NCBI GenBank assembly: GCA_032622095.1
Contig: CP136061.1
Coordinates: forward strand, 98,081,345 to 98,145,344
From: Siphonodentalium dalli
Taxonomy: Eukaryota > Mollusca > Scaphopoda > Gadilida > Siphonodentaliidae
Direction of reading: 5' to 3'
Length of the DNA: 64,000 nt
A model generated the notes under the pieces. It ran no database searches, was not told the origin of the DNA, and saw nothing but the letters and a program-made list of their open reading frames with translations. Within the stretch, counting starts at the first letter, position 1. Every line of letters starts with the position of its first letter. A program made the translations under genes and the position numbers. Of this stretch, positions 11,080 to 22,351 are shown piece after piece.

Positions 11080-12300
11080 CTCTGTGATCATATGTGAGGT
11101 GAATAGGTATACAACGAGTTATTGTATGTCATGACTGATGTGAGTAGGTATACAGTGAGTGACTATATGGTTATATGTGGGTTGTCCATGGTAAGATGCA
11201 TCTAGGTATATAGGGAGAGGTCATGGTCAGGTTTGAGGTGAATCGGTATGCATGGAGTGACTTATGGTGTATGATTGTGTATATCCAGTAAGGGTGCATC
11301 CGGTGTGCCTGTATGGTCATTGGTGTGGTGTATGGATATAGCTACATGGTCATCTATGTGTTGATTATGTATATATGGAGTGACTGTAAGGTCATGGGTG
11401 GGTTGTACATGTGTTGTCTGTATGATCATGGATGGGGTGGGTGGATAAATAGGTAGTGATTTTATGGTTACGGGTAATGTGCATAGGTATACATGGACTG
11501 TACGGTCATGATTGAATATGAATACCTGGAGTAAGCTGGGTGGACATTATCGAGCGTGTGGGTACATATGGAATGTCCTTGTGGTAACGGGTGGGATGTA
11601 TATTTATATATATCGTGGATGTATTATCATTGGTGGTTGTATAGGGCTTAGCTGTATTATCATGGATGGCCTGTATGATTATACAGTGAATTGCTGAATT
11701 GTCATGTGTGAGGTGTATATGCAAGTATGGATTATTTGAGTGGTCGTATGTGCGTTTTTGTGTATATCTGGACGGGCTGAATGCCCATTAGTGAGGGTTA
11801 CATGTATACCTGGAGTGAATCTACGGTCTAGGCTGGGCTGCATATGTATATCGAGTGGTTATATGACTATGTGTGTCGAATAGGTATACAGGTAATGACT
11901 GTATGGTTAATGATGAGATGAGTACATGTAGGTATACAAGTAGTGACTGTATGATCATAAATGTAATGAACATCTATACAGGGGGTGACAGGCGTATGAG
12001 TATACATGTACCTGGTGTTCCTGTTTGGTGACTCGAGTCGGTATCGTCATGTGTAGGTTATACCAGTACACACACGTGTTGCTTTATTGTCATGGGCGAG
12101 GGATATGTGTATATAGCGAGTGGCTATATGGTCATGGATGAGGTGCATATGCATACATGGAGTGACTATACTGACATGGCTGGGGTGTATTAGTATATCT
12201 AGAGTGGCTATTCGGCTATGGTGTGACAAATAGGGATACAGGGATTGACATGGCCACTGTTGGGGTGAATATAGGCACTCCCTATGTACCCACACATCAT
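11080..12300. repeat. Degenerate ~40-bp satellite forming the fold-back loop
   Basis: A loose tandem repeat with recurring 'ggtatacatggagtgac' and 'tatggtcatg' phrases, spaced at roughly 40-50 bp. The outermost copies belong to the inverted arms ('gccagggagtta' on the left, 'taactccctggc' on the right), so the palindrome includes the edges of the satellite. Confidence 0.75.
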
Positions 12301-13495
12301 TCATGACCATACAATAACTCCCTGTATACCTATTATCCTCATATATGATCATAACTCCCTGGCTACATCTTGGCTTCCACCCTGTATCCAGTTGATAAAT
12401 TTTTATCATTATGGGCCAGAATACCCACATATCATGGTTCATCTCAGTTCAGTCTCAAAGTTCTGCCCATTTCCTTTCAATTATATGGTTCTCCGCAAAA
12501 TTAAATACTGCAACTTTAAAATGAATTTGTCATGTCCCATACGGAACTGGAACAAACATAATAGAACGTAGTTGTCAGTTAATTACATTCTAACTAACAC
12601 GTACAATGACCAAGTGAGTCACAATTTGCCACTTTTTTTGGATAACGCTGAGAATAATGTTCGGGATATGTTAACTTTTAACTTTCTACAAATTTGGTTG
12701 CCATTTTGGAAGCCATCTTGAGCAATTTAGTCTATAAACACCGTAGTGTGACACATTTAAAATAGACGAAAACAATAAACACCTTTCAATCCAAAGATAT
12801 TACATTTTACTTGAACAAATGGTCCAACCCTGAAAAGTGAATTTTTGCCGATATTTATGTCCAATATTTCTGGTGACAATAGTAAAAATTATCCATGGTG
12901 CATCAGACATGTTAGTGTGCAATGTATAGGAAACAGATTAGCCAATTGTGTACATCAACCACAACTTGTAAGCGATTACAGGACACCCTGGGCAATATTT
13001 ACCATTTTCCATATTTTAGCGGCCATTTTCGCAGCCATTTTGAGCCAAGGTAAGATTTATGGTTCCAGAGTGTTGGAATATTCATAGGTAATGATATGCC
13101 TCACTTACATTACAATGTTCTTTTCATTTCTTGTTGAAATATGACTAGAATCCCAATTGTGATTTTTTGTAAAATTTTGTACTGCGTTCTGTAAAATCGA
13201 ATTTTTGAGGGATCGGAAGGGGTTAGGACCCCAATAATTGCATATTTAATTGCTCCAATGATCAGTTAATATAAAAAACAAAAAATAAAATTGCATTACT
13301 CAACCAGTTCCAAACAGCATAAATTTTGGCGGCCATCTTGGATGGTGAGTTTCTATTTTGGCCCAAAAAAGTGTCATTATGTCTTAGCTTCACGAAAATA
13401 TATACATTTGTATACATTTTACTAGATTTTCCCGCTATAATTTTCAAAAAACTGGCTCACTTATAGTTTTAGAAAATGGATCGTGTTGTGTGGGT

Positions 13496-13525
<30 letters not shown>
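13496..13525. repeat. Poly-G run (30 bp)
   Basis: An uninterrupted G homopolymer inside the extra segment of the right fold-back arm. Its length is uncertain in any assembly. Confidence 0.95.
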
Positions 13526-13526
<1 letters not shown>

Positions 13527-14140
13527 AACAAGTCTCGTTCTTATCAGAAAACGACATGAATATATATTTCTTAAGTTGATCGTATCGATTTAGGGATGTA
13601 TTGGTTGTGATAGTACAACGTTCCAGGGGTGTACGCACATACACACACGTTGGACGAATGCAATCATGTAAATAAAAGTGATTTTTTACGTTTTGAGGGG
13701 TGACCCGATGACCCCCTTCTTATCTTAAAACCCCAGGAAAAGTTGCTTCTTAAGTTGTGTATTTATAATTAGTATATATCAAAGTACTTTGAGACCAAAA
13801 ATTATGGATGTACGCGAAAGTGTAAACAAAAGTGAAAAATCACGTTTTGGGGTTCAGCATGGGACCCCCTTTCTTATCTGAAAACCCCAGGAAAATCCCT
13901 TTCTTAAGTTGTGTTTTCTTAATCAGTACACTTAGGAGTATCATCAAACCAAAATTCATCGATGTACGCGGAAGTGTAAATAGAAGTGATTTTTTGCACT
14001 TTTTGGGGTTCAGCAGCCCCAGGAATGCGCAACTTAAGAAATCGGTTTTTCAGAATGTTCCATTATTGGTACCAACTTTAGGGGGTCAAACCTTTTGTAC
14101 GCAAAAGTGTAAATAGAACATATGCGGGCTCCCGAACTAT

Positions 14141-14754
14141 AAATATTTAAATTAAAAAAACAAAATTAAACATTTTTTTTAAAATAAATTTTTTTAAATT
14201 CAATTTATTTATTTAATTCAATTTTTTAAATCAAAACCGTTATAACATCCGCCAGGGTACCCTGAGTCACCACACCTAATTTGGTTGAAATCTGTCCATG
14301 GGAAAATTTTCCGAACAGACAGACAGATCCTACTAATTATACTGATGACTCTGAAGCTCAAATTAACATTGAAAAGTTACAGTAGGACTTGCCATTATTG
14401 GTATGCAAATTACAGGGATCCAATATGATAGTTAGGCCCAATAGGTCGCATCTGTAGGTAATAATTTTGATGGATGGCTAAAATAATGGTAGAATCCAGT
14501 TAGGGACGTGACTAGAGGATCTCTGTGGGGGTGGGGGTATGTTATATGATCACCTTGACATTTCCAACTGGTTCCCCAATCTTCCCAACTGTTGACAATT
14601 TCCAACCTGACAACCCCCTGAGATTGAAAAACTTCCAACTCATGGCCATTTCATACTAAAAGTAGACAAATATGCTGTTATTGGTAAAAAAACAACATAT
14701 TCCCAATGAATTATAGGTTGGAAATTCAAACAATGATAACAATTTCAACATGTA
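14141..14754. other. Intronic stretch with old repeat remnants
   Basis: AT-rich DNA. About 14,240-14,340 resembles 36,000-36,075 ('ccgccagggtaccctgagtc', then an acagacagacag tail). About 14,505-14,640 has 'agggacgtgac' and tttccaac motifs of the family complete at 32,859-33,930. No coding signal was seen. Confidence 0.5.
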
Positions 14755-14938
14755 CAGTAATGCCCTAAGTAATCGACCTCTTAACCAAAGCAGAAAATTA
14801 TGGGTAACTTTTCAGGATTTAGTCGGAAATATGGCTTGTTGCCATTCATCGGAAAGCTCTCGGGGAGAGCTTTCCGATGAATGGCAACAAGCCATAATTC
14901 TGCTTTGGTTAAGAGGTCGATTACTTAGGGCATTACTG
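14755..14938. mobile_element. MITE-A copy 3
   Basis: Starts CAGTAATGCCCTAAGTAAT and ends CATTACTG, TA-flanked, 184 bp. The centre is a tight palindrome around 'ggaaagctctcggggagagc'. The right arm has lost the 'tttccgactaaatcc' block that other copies keep. Confidence 0.9.
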
Positions 14939-15184
14939 TATGTGGTGTAAAATTTCCAAATATAAGGCATCAGATTTCCAACTGTTGAATATTCTATTCC
15001 CAACAGTAATAAGTTGAAACTGTCCTTTTGATTTTCTATCCTATACCCCTTACCGAAGAAAATTGTCTTTCCTTGGTATTTGCTAAGTATTTTCTTACCA
15101 TTCGAATGCTTGAGAAAAACCACTGTCGACCGAAATGTTTATGAGCTTAGTATTTGAATGGTAATCTTAGAATTTGGATCTCGA

Positions 15185-15597
15185 CCAACCCTGAGTTTAG
15201 TGTGCCTGTCTTTTGCATAGCATCACTAAATTCACCCTCTGGGGACCTCATTCTGCTTAGGCCTTATCTTCTCTGGAAAGTTTCTTTATTATCAAATTTC
15301 TATAGAAAATTGTTCACACAGATTCTATTTTTTTTAGTTTAGTTTCTCTTTCTCTATATCCCAAAATTTGCAAACGACACATTGCATAATCAAGGTTCCC
15401 AATGGGTGTACATCACAAATTTCACCATTTGGGAACTGCAATCTGAGTCTATGTCTCCCATATAGCAGATGAGACCATGCAGAATGAGGTCCCCAGAGGG
15501 TGAATTTGGTGATGCTAGCCCAACAGCATCACTAAATTCACCCTCTGGGGACCTCATTCTGCAAATAACAGGCACACTAAACTCAGGCTTGATCTGT
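15185..15597. mobile_element. MITE-B copy, rearranged
   Basis: Outer ends 'ctgagtttagtgtgcctgt' (left) and 'acaggcacactaaactcag' (right) are inverted copies. The right end keeps its internal hairpin (gaggtccccagagggtga ... tcaccctctggggacctc); the left end is partly deleted. Confidence 0.8.
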
Positions 15598-15790
15598 ATG
15601 GAGCCCAGGAGGTACCAAGTGAACTCTTTTTTATTTCGTTATAATGAAATAAGATATTGTTATAAACTAATTAAGGTTTTGTTATCTCATAATAAGCTAT
15701 CGTTATAACAAAATACGATTGCATGATTGAGTTAGGTTATACATGTAACTGAATGGGAGAATCTATCTAGCATAAAGAAAGGGATATATA

Positions 15791-16004
15791 CAGTAATGTC
15801 CTAAATAATCGACTCCTTAACCACAGTAGAATTATGGGTAACTTTTCAGGATTTAGTCGGAAATATGGCTTGCTGCCATTCATTGGAAAGCTCTTGGTGA
15901 GAGCTTTCCGATGAATGGAAACAAACCATATTTCTGACTAAATCCTGAAAAATTACCCATAATTCTGCTGTGGTTAAAGGGTCATATACTTTGGGTATTA
16001 ACTG
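15791..16004. mobile_element. MITE-A copy 4, abutting exon 2 of gene 2
   Basis: Starts CAGTAATGTCCTAAATAAT after TA (15,789-15,790). It ends ...GGGTATTAACTG followed by TA (16,005-16,006). The arms match the other copies ('ggatttagtcgg', 'cagaattatgggtaa' in inverted form). Its right terminus directly touches the coding exon ending at 16,008. Read on the minus strand, the terminal TA plus CAG gives positions +2 to +6 of the exon's 5' splice site. Confidence 0.92.
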
Positions 16005-16008
16005 TACC
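16002..16008 (-). other. 5' splice site formed at a MITE end
   Basis: On the minus strand the junction reads CAG|GTACAGTTAA. The +1 G (16,007) is flanking DNA, the +2/+3 TA is the target duplication, and CAG onward is the MITE-A terminus. The donor consensus is acceptable but not ideal. Use of this exact site is inferred from frame and phase. Confidence 0.65.
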
Positions 16009-16229
16009 TGTTCTTTTTTATCCTGGCACAGTGACTCCTCTGAGCTCCTTAGAACTTTGGTCCCTGACACCGATAATGGGTCATCATCGTCTGATTTTGT
16101 GGGTGTGGTATCGGCTGTCTGCTGTGTCGGTTCCTGCTTTTCGTCATCTGCGTTCAAACATTCTTCAAATTCATCATTGCCGTGATCGAATTCCCATGGC
16201 GGTGGATCGTCCTCATAGGAAGAACAAGC
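16008..16229 (-). CDS. Gene 2, visible exon 2 (acidic)
   Basis: A 222-nt exon (74 codons, phase 0 at both ends) with a good acceptor (ttcttatgcag|GCTTG) and donor CAG|GTACAG. The peptide is strongly acidic and Ser/Thr/Pro-rich: it starts ACSSYEDDPPPWEFDHGNDE, then has Asp/Glu clusters and a TKSDDDDPLSVSG stretch. This is typical of a disordered linker in a nuclear or scaffold protein, but no domain is recognised. The donor is built largely from a MITE end. The open frame continues into the MITE only because the MITE is open there, and that part is excluded. Codon use and composition differ clearly from the AT-rich surroundings. Confidence 0.72.
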
Positions 16230-16382
16230 CTGCATAAGAAACAAATCGTATTAGCTATTTTTCTAAATTATTCAGGACGATATAATGAATAGCTTTGTCT
16301 CATAAAAAAAATGTCATATAGGTATCAGAATTGGAGACAGTTATAACACTTTAATGGGAGGCCAAATTCAAATTTTATAATT

Positions 16383-16475
16383 AAGCACAATTGATTGCAC
16401 TTGAGCATAATTATTTGTGCTTAAGTGCAACCAAATGCGCTTAAGTGCAATCAATAGCGCTTAAGCGTAATTTAT
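16383..16475. repeat. Palindromic CTTAAG repeat, block 1
   Basis: Repeated units like TGCGCTTAAGTGCAATCAAT, each centred on the palindrome CTTAAG. A second, longer block lies at 17,290-17,480. Confidence 0.8.
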
Positions 16476-16599
16476 GGTTATATGTAACTAAACAGCCCTG
16501 GTGAAGAAATAGGTTTATCCATAACTTAACCTTAACTCCTATTGACATAACACCTCTTGTTTTCATTGGTTTGGATGGGCAGGGAGCTAGCCTAACTTC

Positions 16600-16735
16600 T
16601 TTATAAAAATGGCTGACGCGTGATGGTATTACCTTCTGTTTTAGTCGGGCGACTCGTGATAGCATTATATTATCTTCTGTATTAGTTGCGGCTACTCGCG
16701 ATACCATTACCTTCTGTATTAGTTGGGGCGACTTT
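16600..16735. repeat. ~50-bp tandem repeat, about 3 units
   Basis: Recurring 'ccttctgtattagttg' followed by 'gcgactcg' and 'taccatt', with point differences. It lies in gene 2's first visible intron. Confidence 0.65.
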
Positions 16736-16756
16736 GATTTCTTAAATTTTCGAGTA

Positions 16757-17110
16757 TACAGGCACATCATATGAGGGAAGTAATCCCTCAGCAGTGACAC
16801 CACATTCACGCTATATGACCATGGAAATACTATAGATCTGTGCAAGAGATGCTGATTTAATAAAAAACATTAGAGCTCAAGGACTGAGACACCAAAGCTC
16901 CAGGAATGAGACACCGATTTTTGGGATAGGGTTTTTTCCCTGATTTAATTCAATAAGTAAACCATATGAGGTAAGCAAGCCCAAATGCAGTGACACCACA
17001 TGCATGCTATATGACCATAGTAATGCCCAAATCTGTGCAAAAATACTTTAAAAAAACATCATAAAAAAATGACTAGAGTTCCGGGAAGGAGACATCAATT
17101 CTTTGGATAT
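16757..17110. repeat. ~200-bp direct duplication
   Basis: Two diverged copies share 'acatcatatgagg', 'gcagtgacaccaca', 'gctatatgaccat' and 'gagacac' in the same order, at about 16,757-16,925 and 16,962-17,105. Confidence 0.65.
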
Positions 17111-17289
17111 AGGGGATGCTGCTAATATGTAATTAGGGATTATCATTATTGTACACATACCGGTACTCACAGTTGACTCTTGAGTACTCAGGCTGATTAA
17201 AAACAGGTTAAAATTACCCCAATGCTACTGTTGTGTTGCTAGATGACACACCAGGTCATGCTAATAGTTTATGGGTAAGTTAAATAGTA

Positions 17290-17480
17290 GTTACAATTAC
17301 ACTTAATTGCAATTAATTACAATTGACTTGCGATTAATTAAGCGTAATTAATTACGCTTAAGCGCAATTCATTACACTTAACTGTAAATGCCCTATTTGT
17401 GCTTAAGCACAATATGTGGTATTTGCGCTTAAGTGCAATTGATTGTGCTTAAGCGAAATTAGTTGCGCTTAAGCGCAATT
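17290..17480. repeat. Palindromic CTTAAG repeat, block 2
   Basis: About a dozen units such as GCGCTTAAGCGCAATT and GTGCTTAAGCACAAT, same family as block 1 about 0.9 kb away. Nearly every unit is itself self-complementary. Confidence 0.8.
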
Positions 17481-17589
17481 CATTATTAAATGTGAATTGG
17501 CCCCCCATACAGTTTTCACATTTATATGAATATTTGACAGTCAAGACTCAAGATTCAATAAATTTATTTGGTACCCATTTTCTTATTAA

Positions 17590-17933
17590 AGGGGTCCTGT
17601 ACACTTAAATCGGCCATTACGGGACCATCTCTTTTTATACTCCATAGAATATATGCAACAAATGAATGAATTTGAGCCATGGATTAGTGAAAAATACACT
17701 CGTGTTTTCAATCAAGGATGCAAACAACAGGATAATTATAATGAAAATGAATTTATGACTTCAGTCATAAATTAATTTTTTCATTATAATTACCATGTTG
17801 TTTGCCTCATTCATAGAGCACATGAGAGTATTTTGCACTAATCCATGGCTCAAATTCATTCATTGTCTCAAATTCATTCATTTGTTGCATATATTCTGTT
17901 GAGTATATGCCGGATTTAGTGTACAGTACCCAT
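17590..17933. mobile_element. TTAA-flanked hairpin element (344 bp)
   Basis: Starts AGGGGTCCTGTACACTTAAA and ends with its inverted copy (TTTAGTGTACAGTACCCAT). TTAA lies immediately outside both ends (17,586-17,589 and 17,934-17,937). The arms pair over most of their length ('gaatgaatttgagccatgg' / 'ccatggctcaaattcattc'). The right arm has a ~20-bp internal duplication of 'caaattcattcatt'. TTAA duplication is characteristic of piggyBac-like transposition. Confidence 0.8.
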
Positions 17934-17939
17934 TTAATA

Positions 17940-18487
17940 TCAATATACAAACAGGACCATATAAAACTACACCTTATATCAGGGTAGGTCCCTTGTGCTA
18001 TTATATACAGATACATTACATAATGTATATTTATCACGGTGTGCGGTGCTTGTGTACAAGAAGAGCAGTTGAATGATTACATGGGCAGGATGGGGGTGGT
18101 GGGAGGGGAGGGATCATCAGATTACAAAGTCATTTCTTACATGTTGCAACAGAATAAAATATGTTTGATTTAATTTCAAGCGTGATCTGTTTCACCGACA
18201 AGGATTCACATTTCACGATGGTGTACGTAAACAAGAGCCTGCTCGTGTTACATAAGCTGTGCTTCTTTTTACATAACACAGTGCAATTCTATTGGTTAAT
18301 CACACACAACTGATATAAGCGCTCTTTATTATTTCCATATCAGGGAAACAGTAACAAATAACGCTCTTTATGTTTACCATATCTGGATCTAAACAAAAGC
18401 CAGGTAACATAACGTTTTTTGCTTTTGTTTACATAACAAAGGGGGGAAATTTGACAATAACATACTGTTTATTCCATATTTCTGATC
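17940..18487. other. Intronic stretch, no feature seen
   Basis: AT-rich DNA of gene 2's first visible intron. Short repeated phrases 'gctctttat...ttaccatat' occur at 18,310-18,395. No coding or structural signal was seen. Confidence 0.5.
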
Positions 18488-18595
18488 GGGGAGAGCTTTC
18501 CGATGAATGGCAACAAGCCATATTTCCGACTAAATCCTGAAAAGTTACCCATAATTCTGCTGTGGTTAAGAGGTCGATTACTTGGGGCATTACTG
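18488..18595. mobile_element. MITE-A copy 5 (one arm)
   Basis: Only the right half remains: 'gggagagctttccgatgaat' through 'tgctgtggttaagaggtcga' to the terminus GGCATTACTG followed by TA. Confidence 0.88.
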
Positions 18596-18634
18596 TACAT
18601 GGAAACAGTGATTTTTGAAATAAATGTATAGTAA

Positions 18635-19020
18635 ATTTGGTTATAATTTCCAACAGGTTGATGGTTCTTAAAGTGATATGAAACACTCCGATATAATAGA
18701 AATGGAGAATAATCTTGCTAAAATATTATATGCAAATTGACAACACACACTGTCATTATTATATATTAATTAAATTCAGCAACTCTTGATTGCAAAATAT
18801 TTTTCGTTAGTTCATCGCCGATATTTGCGTCCCAAATTTGAGGTGTATTAATATTTACAATTGAGCGTAGTTCGGATGATGTTTCCTATGGAGTGGTATG
18901 GTTGTTTGAGATTTTCATCATTTTCATTTAATAGAATGCTATATTCCTCCGCCAGAATAATATCTTATCAATTTCACGCACCTGAATAAGTCCATAATAT
19001 ATCTTTAAATATTGTATCAC
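18635..19020. repeat. Dispersed repeat shared with 43,270-43,650 and 30,600-30,850
   Basis: The order 'gaaacactcc', 'aatagaaatgga', 'aattgacaacacac', 'gtagttc', 'ctatggagtggtatgg', 'acttatca', 'aagtcca' is conserved between this segment and 43,270-43,650. The copy at 30,600-30,850 has only the second half. Non-coding. Confidence 0.75.
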
Positions 19021-19111
19021 AATAACCGTTTGTACCAAATTTCAAAAAGAAATTCCTGACAGATTTTGAGAAAATCCATTTTGAAATATCAGGATTTTTT
19101 TTCTGACCTTC

Positions 19112-19259
19112 TTACCATTCCATGACTGAAGCTCCCTGAAATTTTGCGAAAACCTTGTGCCAATGCATTCTCTTATGGGATACTCGCATATATAAGAGAA
19201 TGCACTGGCAAATGATCTTTAATGCTGCACCAGTGCAGCTCCCATCATGAAAGGGTTAA
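19112..19259. mobile_element. TTAA hairpin element (family P), copy 1
   Basis: The left end 'accattccatgactgaagct' is degenerate. The right end 'catcatgaaagggttaa' is intact with TTAA. The core is a hairpin 'gccaatgcattctctta' / 'tataagagaatgcactggc'. See the better copies at 43,648-44,859. Confidence 0.75.
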
Positions 19260-22211
19260 ATATACACTTACAGAGTTGCATCGTGGTGTGGGAGCCGGTG
19301 CGCTGCATGGTGAGACTAAGCCCCGATCGTGGAGAGCATGCAGAGACAAACCATTGAGGCTCGGTAACTCATCCTTCTCCAACTCAAACTTCGACTCCTT
19401 AGGCAAATTTTTGTTGTAACTGAAATACTAAGATTGAAACCATTTTTCAAACCAGTGGTTAAAAAGTGATTATTGATACTCCCATTCACTAAATATATCA
19501 ATTCAATGGCATGTCCGAATCCAGCAAACAAAACTAGTGCGTATTGTTGAGTCTCATTTAACAAGTTGCATCTTGGGTGTACATATACATGTACATGTAT
19601 ATCACCTCGGGCCAAATTGAAACATGCATGGGGAGAACTGAAACATATTAAAACAAACCAGTATACAGTGTACATGTATAAAGTGACATGTTTGAGTCGA
19701 GAAATGACACATTGAAGAAACTGCTAGGTGTAAAATGTCCAAGTCTGCAAATAGTGTGTCTGTCATTTGCAGAATGAGCTCCCCAGAGGGTGACTTTAGT
19801 GACATCACCAAATTTACCATCTGGGAACCTCATTCCGCTTAGGCCTCAAATGGATCAGATTGAAGTTCCCCAGTTGAAGTTGGTGATGTCCATCCATTAG
19901 TCACCTCGGTTATACATTTTATCTTCTGCATATTAGAGGATATCGAAACTTCCCAGAAGGGAACAAGAGCATATTACGCCTGTTTCTAGAGTAGAGTGAG
20001 GCATGTAGACAGAACCCATATTTGAACTTGATCTGTATTCCAAATTTGGTTCAGTTCACTTGATTCAATCTAAAGTTACCATCCGGAAACCGCAAATCAG
20101 GTCAAATCTAAGTCGAAAAAGGGACATAACTCAGTCAAAATCATGCGGACGAAACCCATATTCTAACTTGATCTGTATTTTGGGGTGGTAAACTAATATT
20201 CCAAATTTGGTTCAGTTCACTTGATTCAATCTAAAGTTAACATCCGGAAACCAAAAGTGGACGGACGGATGGCGGATGGCTCGACGGACAACCCATTTAC
20301 ATAATACGACCATTTTTTCAAACGGGCGTATAAAAAGTAACTCAAACAATGTTAATTTGAGACGACTATAGATACTTCCCAGAAGATTAGATCTAAGCAG
20401 AATGAGGTGCCCAGAGGGTGCGGGATAGCATCACTAAATTCACCCTCTGAGGACCTCATCTGCAAATGACAGACACACTATTACTTGGAAACACAGAATC
20501 TCTAGAACAGAAAATGCAAACATTTTGAAACCATTTACGATGGCGAACCTCCATTTTAAATTTCAAATATATCAAATATCTGCACGGACGGATAACATCC
20601 AATATTTCCAGATAAAGAGAGATAAGATGGATATGTCTAGAATGGAAAATGAGAACAAGGTCATTTATACCTCTTTTTGAAAGCAGTCATGATGACGAAT
20701 CTCCGTACCAAATTTCAATCAGATCAAATAATACAGATATATATGACCAGAGGGACGGGCAGACAGACATGCGGACAGACAGACAAATCCAGTATACGGC
20801 CCGTTTTTCTTCGGAAAGTGGGGCCACGTCATAACAACTAAATTTTTAAGGCTCGCATAATTTTCAAGCATGCAAATGAACTTAGTAATTTGTCGCATTT
20901 GTGACATCCGAATCAGGTAAACAAAACTAGTGGTCACACGGTATTGTAGAGTCTCATTTAACAAGTTGCATCTTGGGTGTACAAAAACATGTATAACACC
21001 TCGGGCCAAATTGAAACATGCATGGGGAGAACTGAAACATATTAAAACAAACCAGAATACAGTGTACATGTACATGCATAAAGTGACATGTTTGAGTCGA
21101 GAAATGACACATTGAAGAAACTGCTAGGTGTAAAATGTCCAAGTCTGCAAATAGTGTGTCTGTCATTTGCAGAATGAGCTCCCCAGAGGGTGACTTTAGT
21201 GACATCACCAAATTTACCATCTGGGAACCTCATTCCGCTTAGGCCTCAAATGGATCAGATTGAAGTTCCCCAGTTGAAGTTGGTGATGTCCATCCATTAG
21301 TCACCTCAGTTATACATTTTATCTTCTGCATATTAGAGGATATAGAAACTTCCCAGACGGGAACAAGAGCATAATACGCCTGTTTCTAGAGTAGAGTGAG
21401 GCATGCAGACAGAACCCATATTTGAACTTGATCTGTATTCCAAATTTGGTTCAGTTCACTTGATTCATTCTAAAGTTACCATCCGGAAACCGCAAATCAG
21501 CTAGGTCAAATCTAAGTCGAAAAAGGGACATAACTCAGTCAAAATCATGCGGACGAAGCTCATATTCGAACTTGATCTGTATTTTGGGGTGGTAAACTAA
21601 TATTCCAAATTTGGTTCAGTTCACTTGATTCAATCTAAAGTTAACATCCGGAAACCAAAAGCGGACGGACGGACGGCGGATGGCTCGACGGACGGACGGA
21701 CACCCATTTACATAATACGACCATTTTTTCAAACGGGCGTATAAAAAGTAACTCAAACAATGTTAATTTGAGACGACTATAGATACTTCCCAGAAGATTA
21801 GATCTAAGCAGAATGAGGTGCCCAGAGGGTGCGGGATAGCATCACTAAATTCACCCTCTGAGGACCTCATCTGCAAATGACAGACACACTATTACTTGGA
21901 AACACAGAATCTCTAGAACAGAAAATGCAAACATTTTGAAACCATTTACGATGGCGAACCTCCATTTTAAATTTCAAATATATCAAATATCTGCACGGAC
22001 GGATAACAACCAATATTTCCAGATAAAGAGACATAAGATGGATATGTCTAGAATGGAAAATGAGAACAAGGTCATTTATACCTCTTTTTGAAAGCAGTCA
22101 TGATGACGAATCTCCGTACCAAATTTCAATCAGATCAAATAATACAGATATATATGACCAGAGGGACGGGCAGACAGACATGCGGACAGACAGACAAATC
22201 CAGTATACGGC

Positions 22212-22308
22212 CAGGGCCTGACCCAGCCCGTTTTCGACGCCGGTATACCGGGTTTGGGGACATTGAGTTTGGGCGCCCAAACAAATTGAAGGCAAAAAAA
22301 AAAAAAAT

Positions 22309-22351
<43 letters not shown>

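Larger units (their letters stand above)
9958..14140. mobile_element. 4.2-kb fold-back element
   Basis: The left arm (9,958 to about 11,125) and right arm (about 12,300-14,140) are inverted copies: ATAGTTCGGGAGCCCGC at the left end is mirrored by GCGGGCTCCCGAACTAT at the right. Each arm contains about three degenerate ~150-bp subrepeats sharing 'tttacactttcgcgtacat'. The right arm has about 690 bp (12,860-13,543) absent from the left, including a poly-G run, so either this was inserted or the left arm lost it. No clear target duplication is visible. Open frames in the arms mirror each other and look non-coding. Confidence 0.88.
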
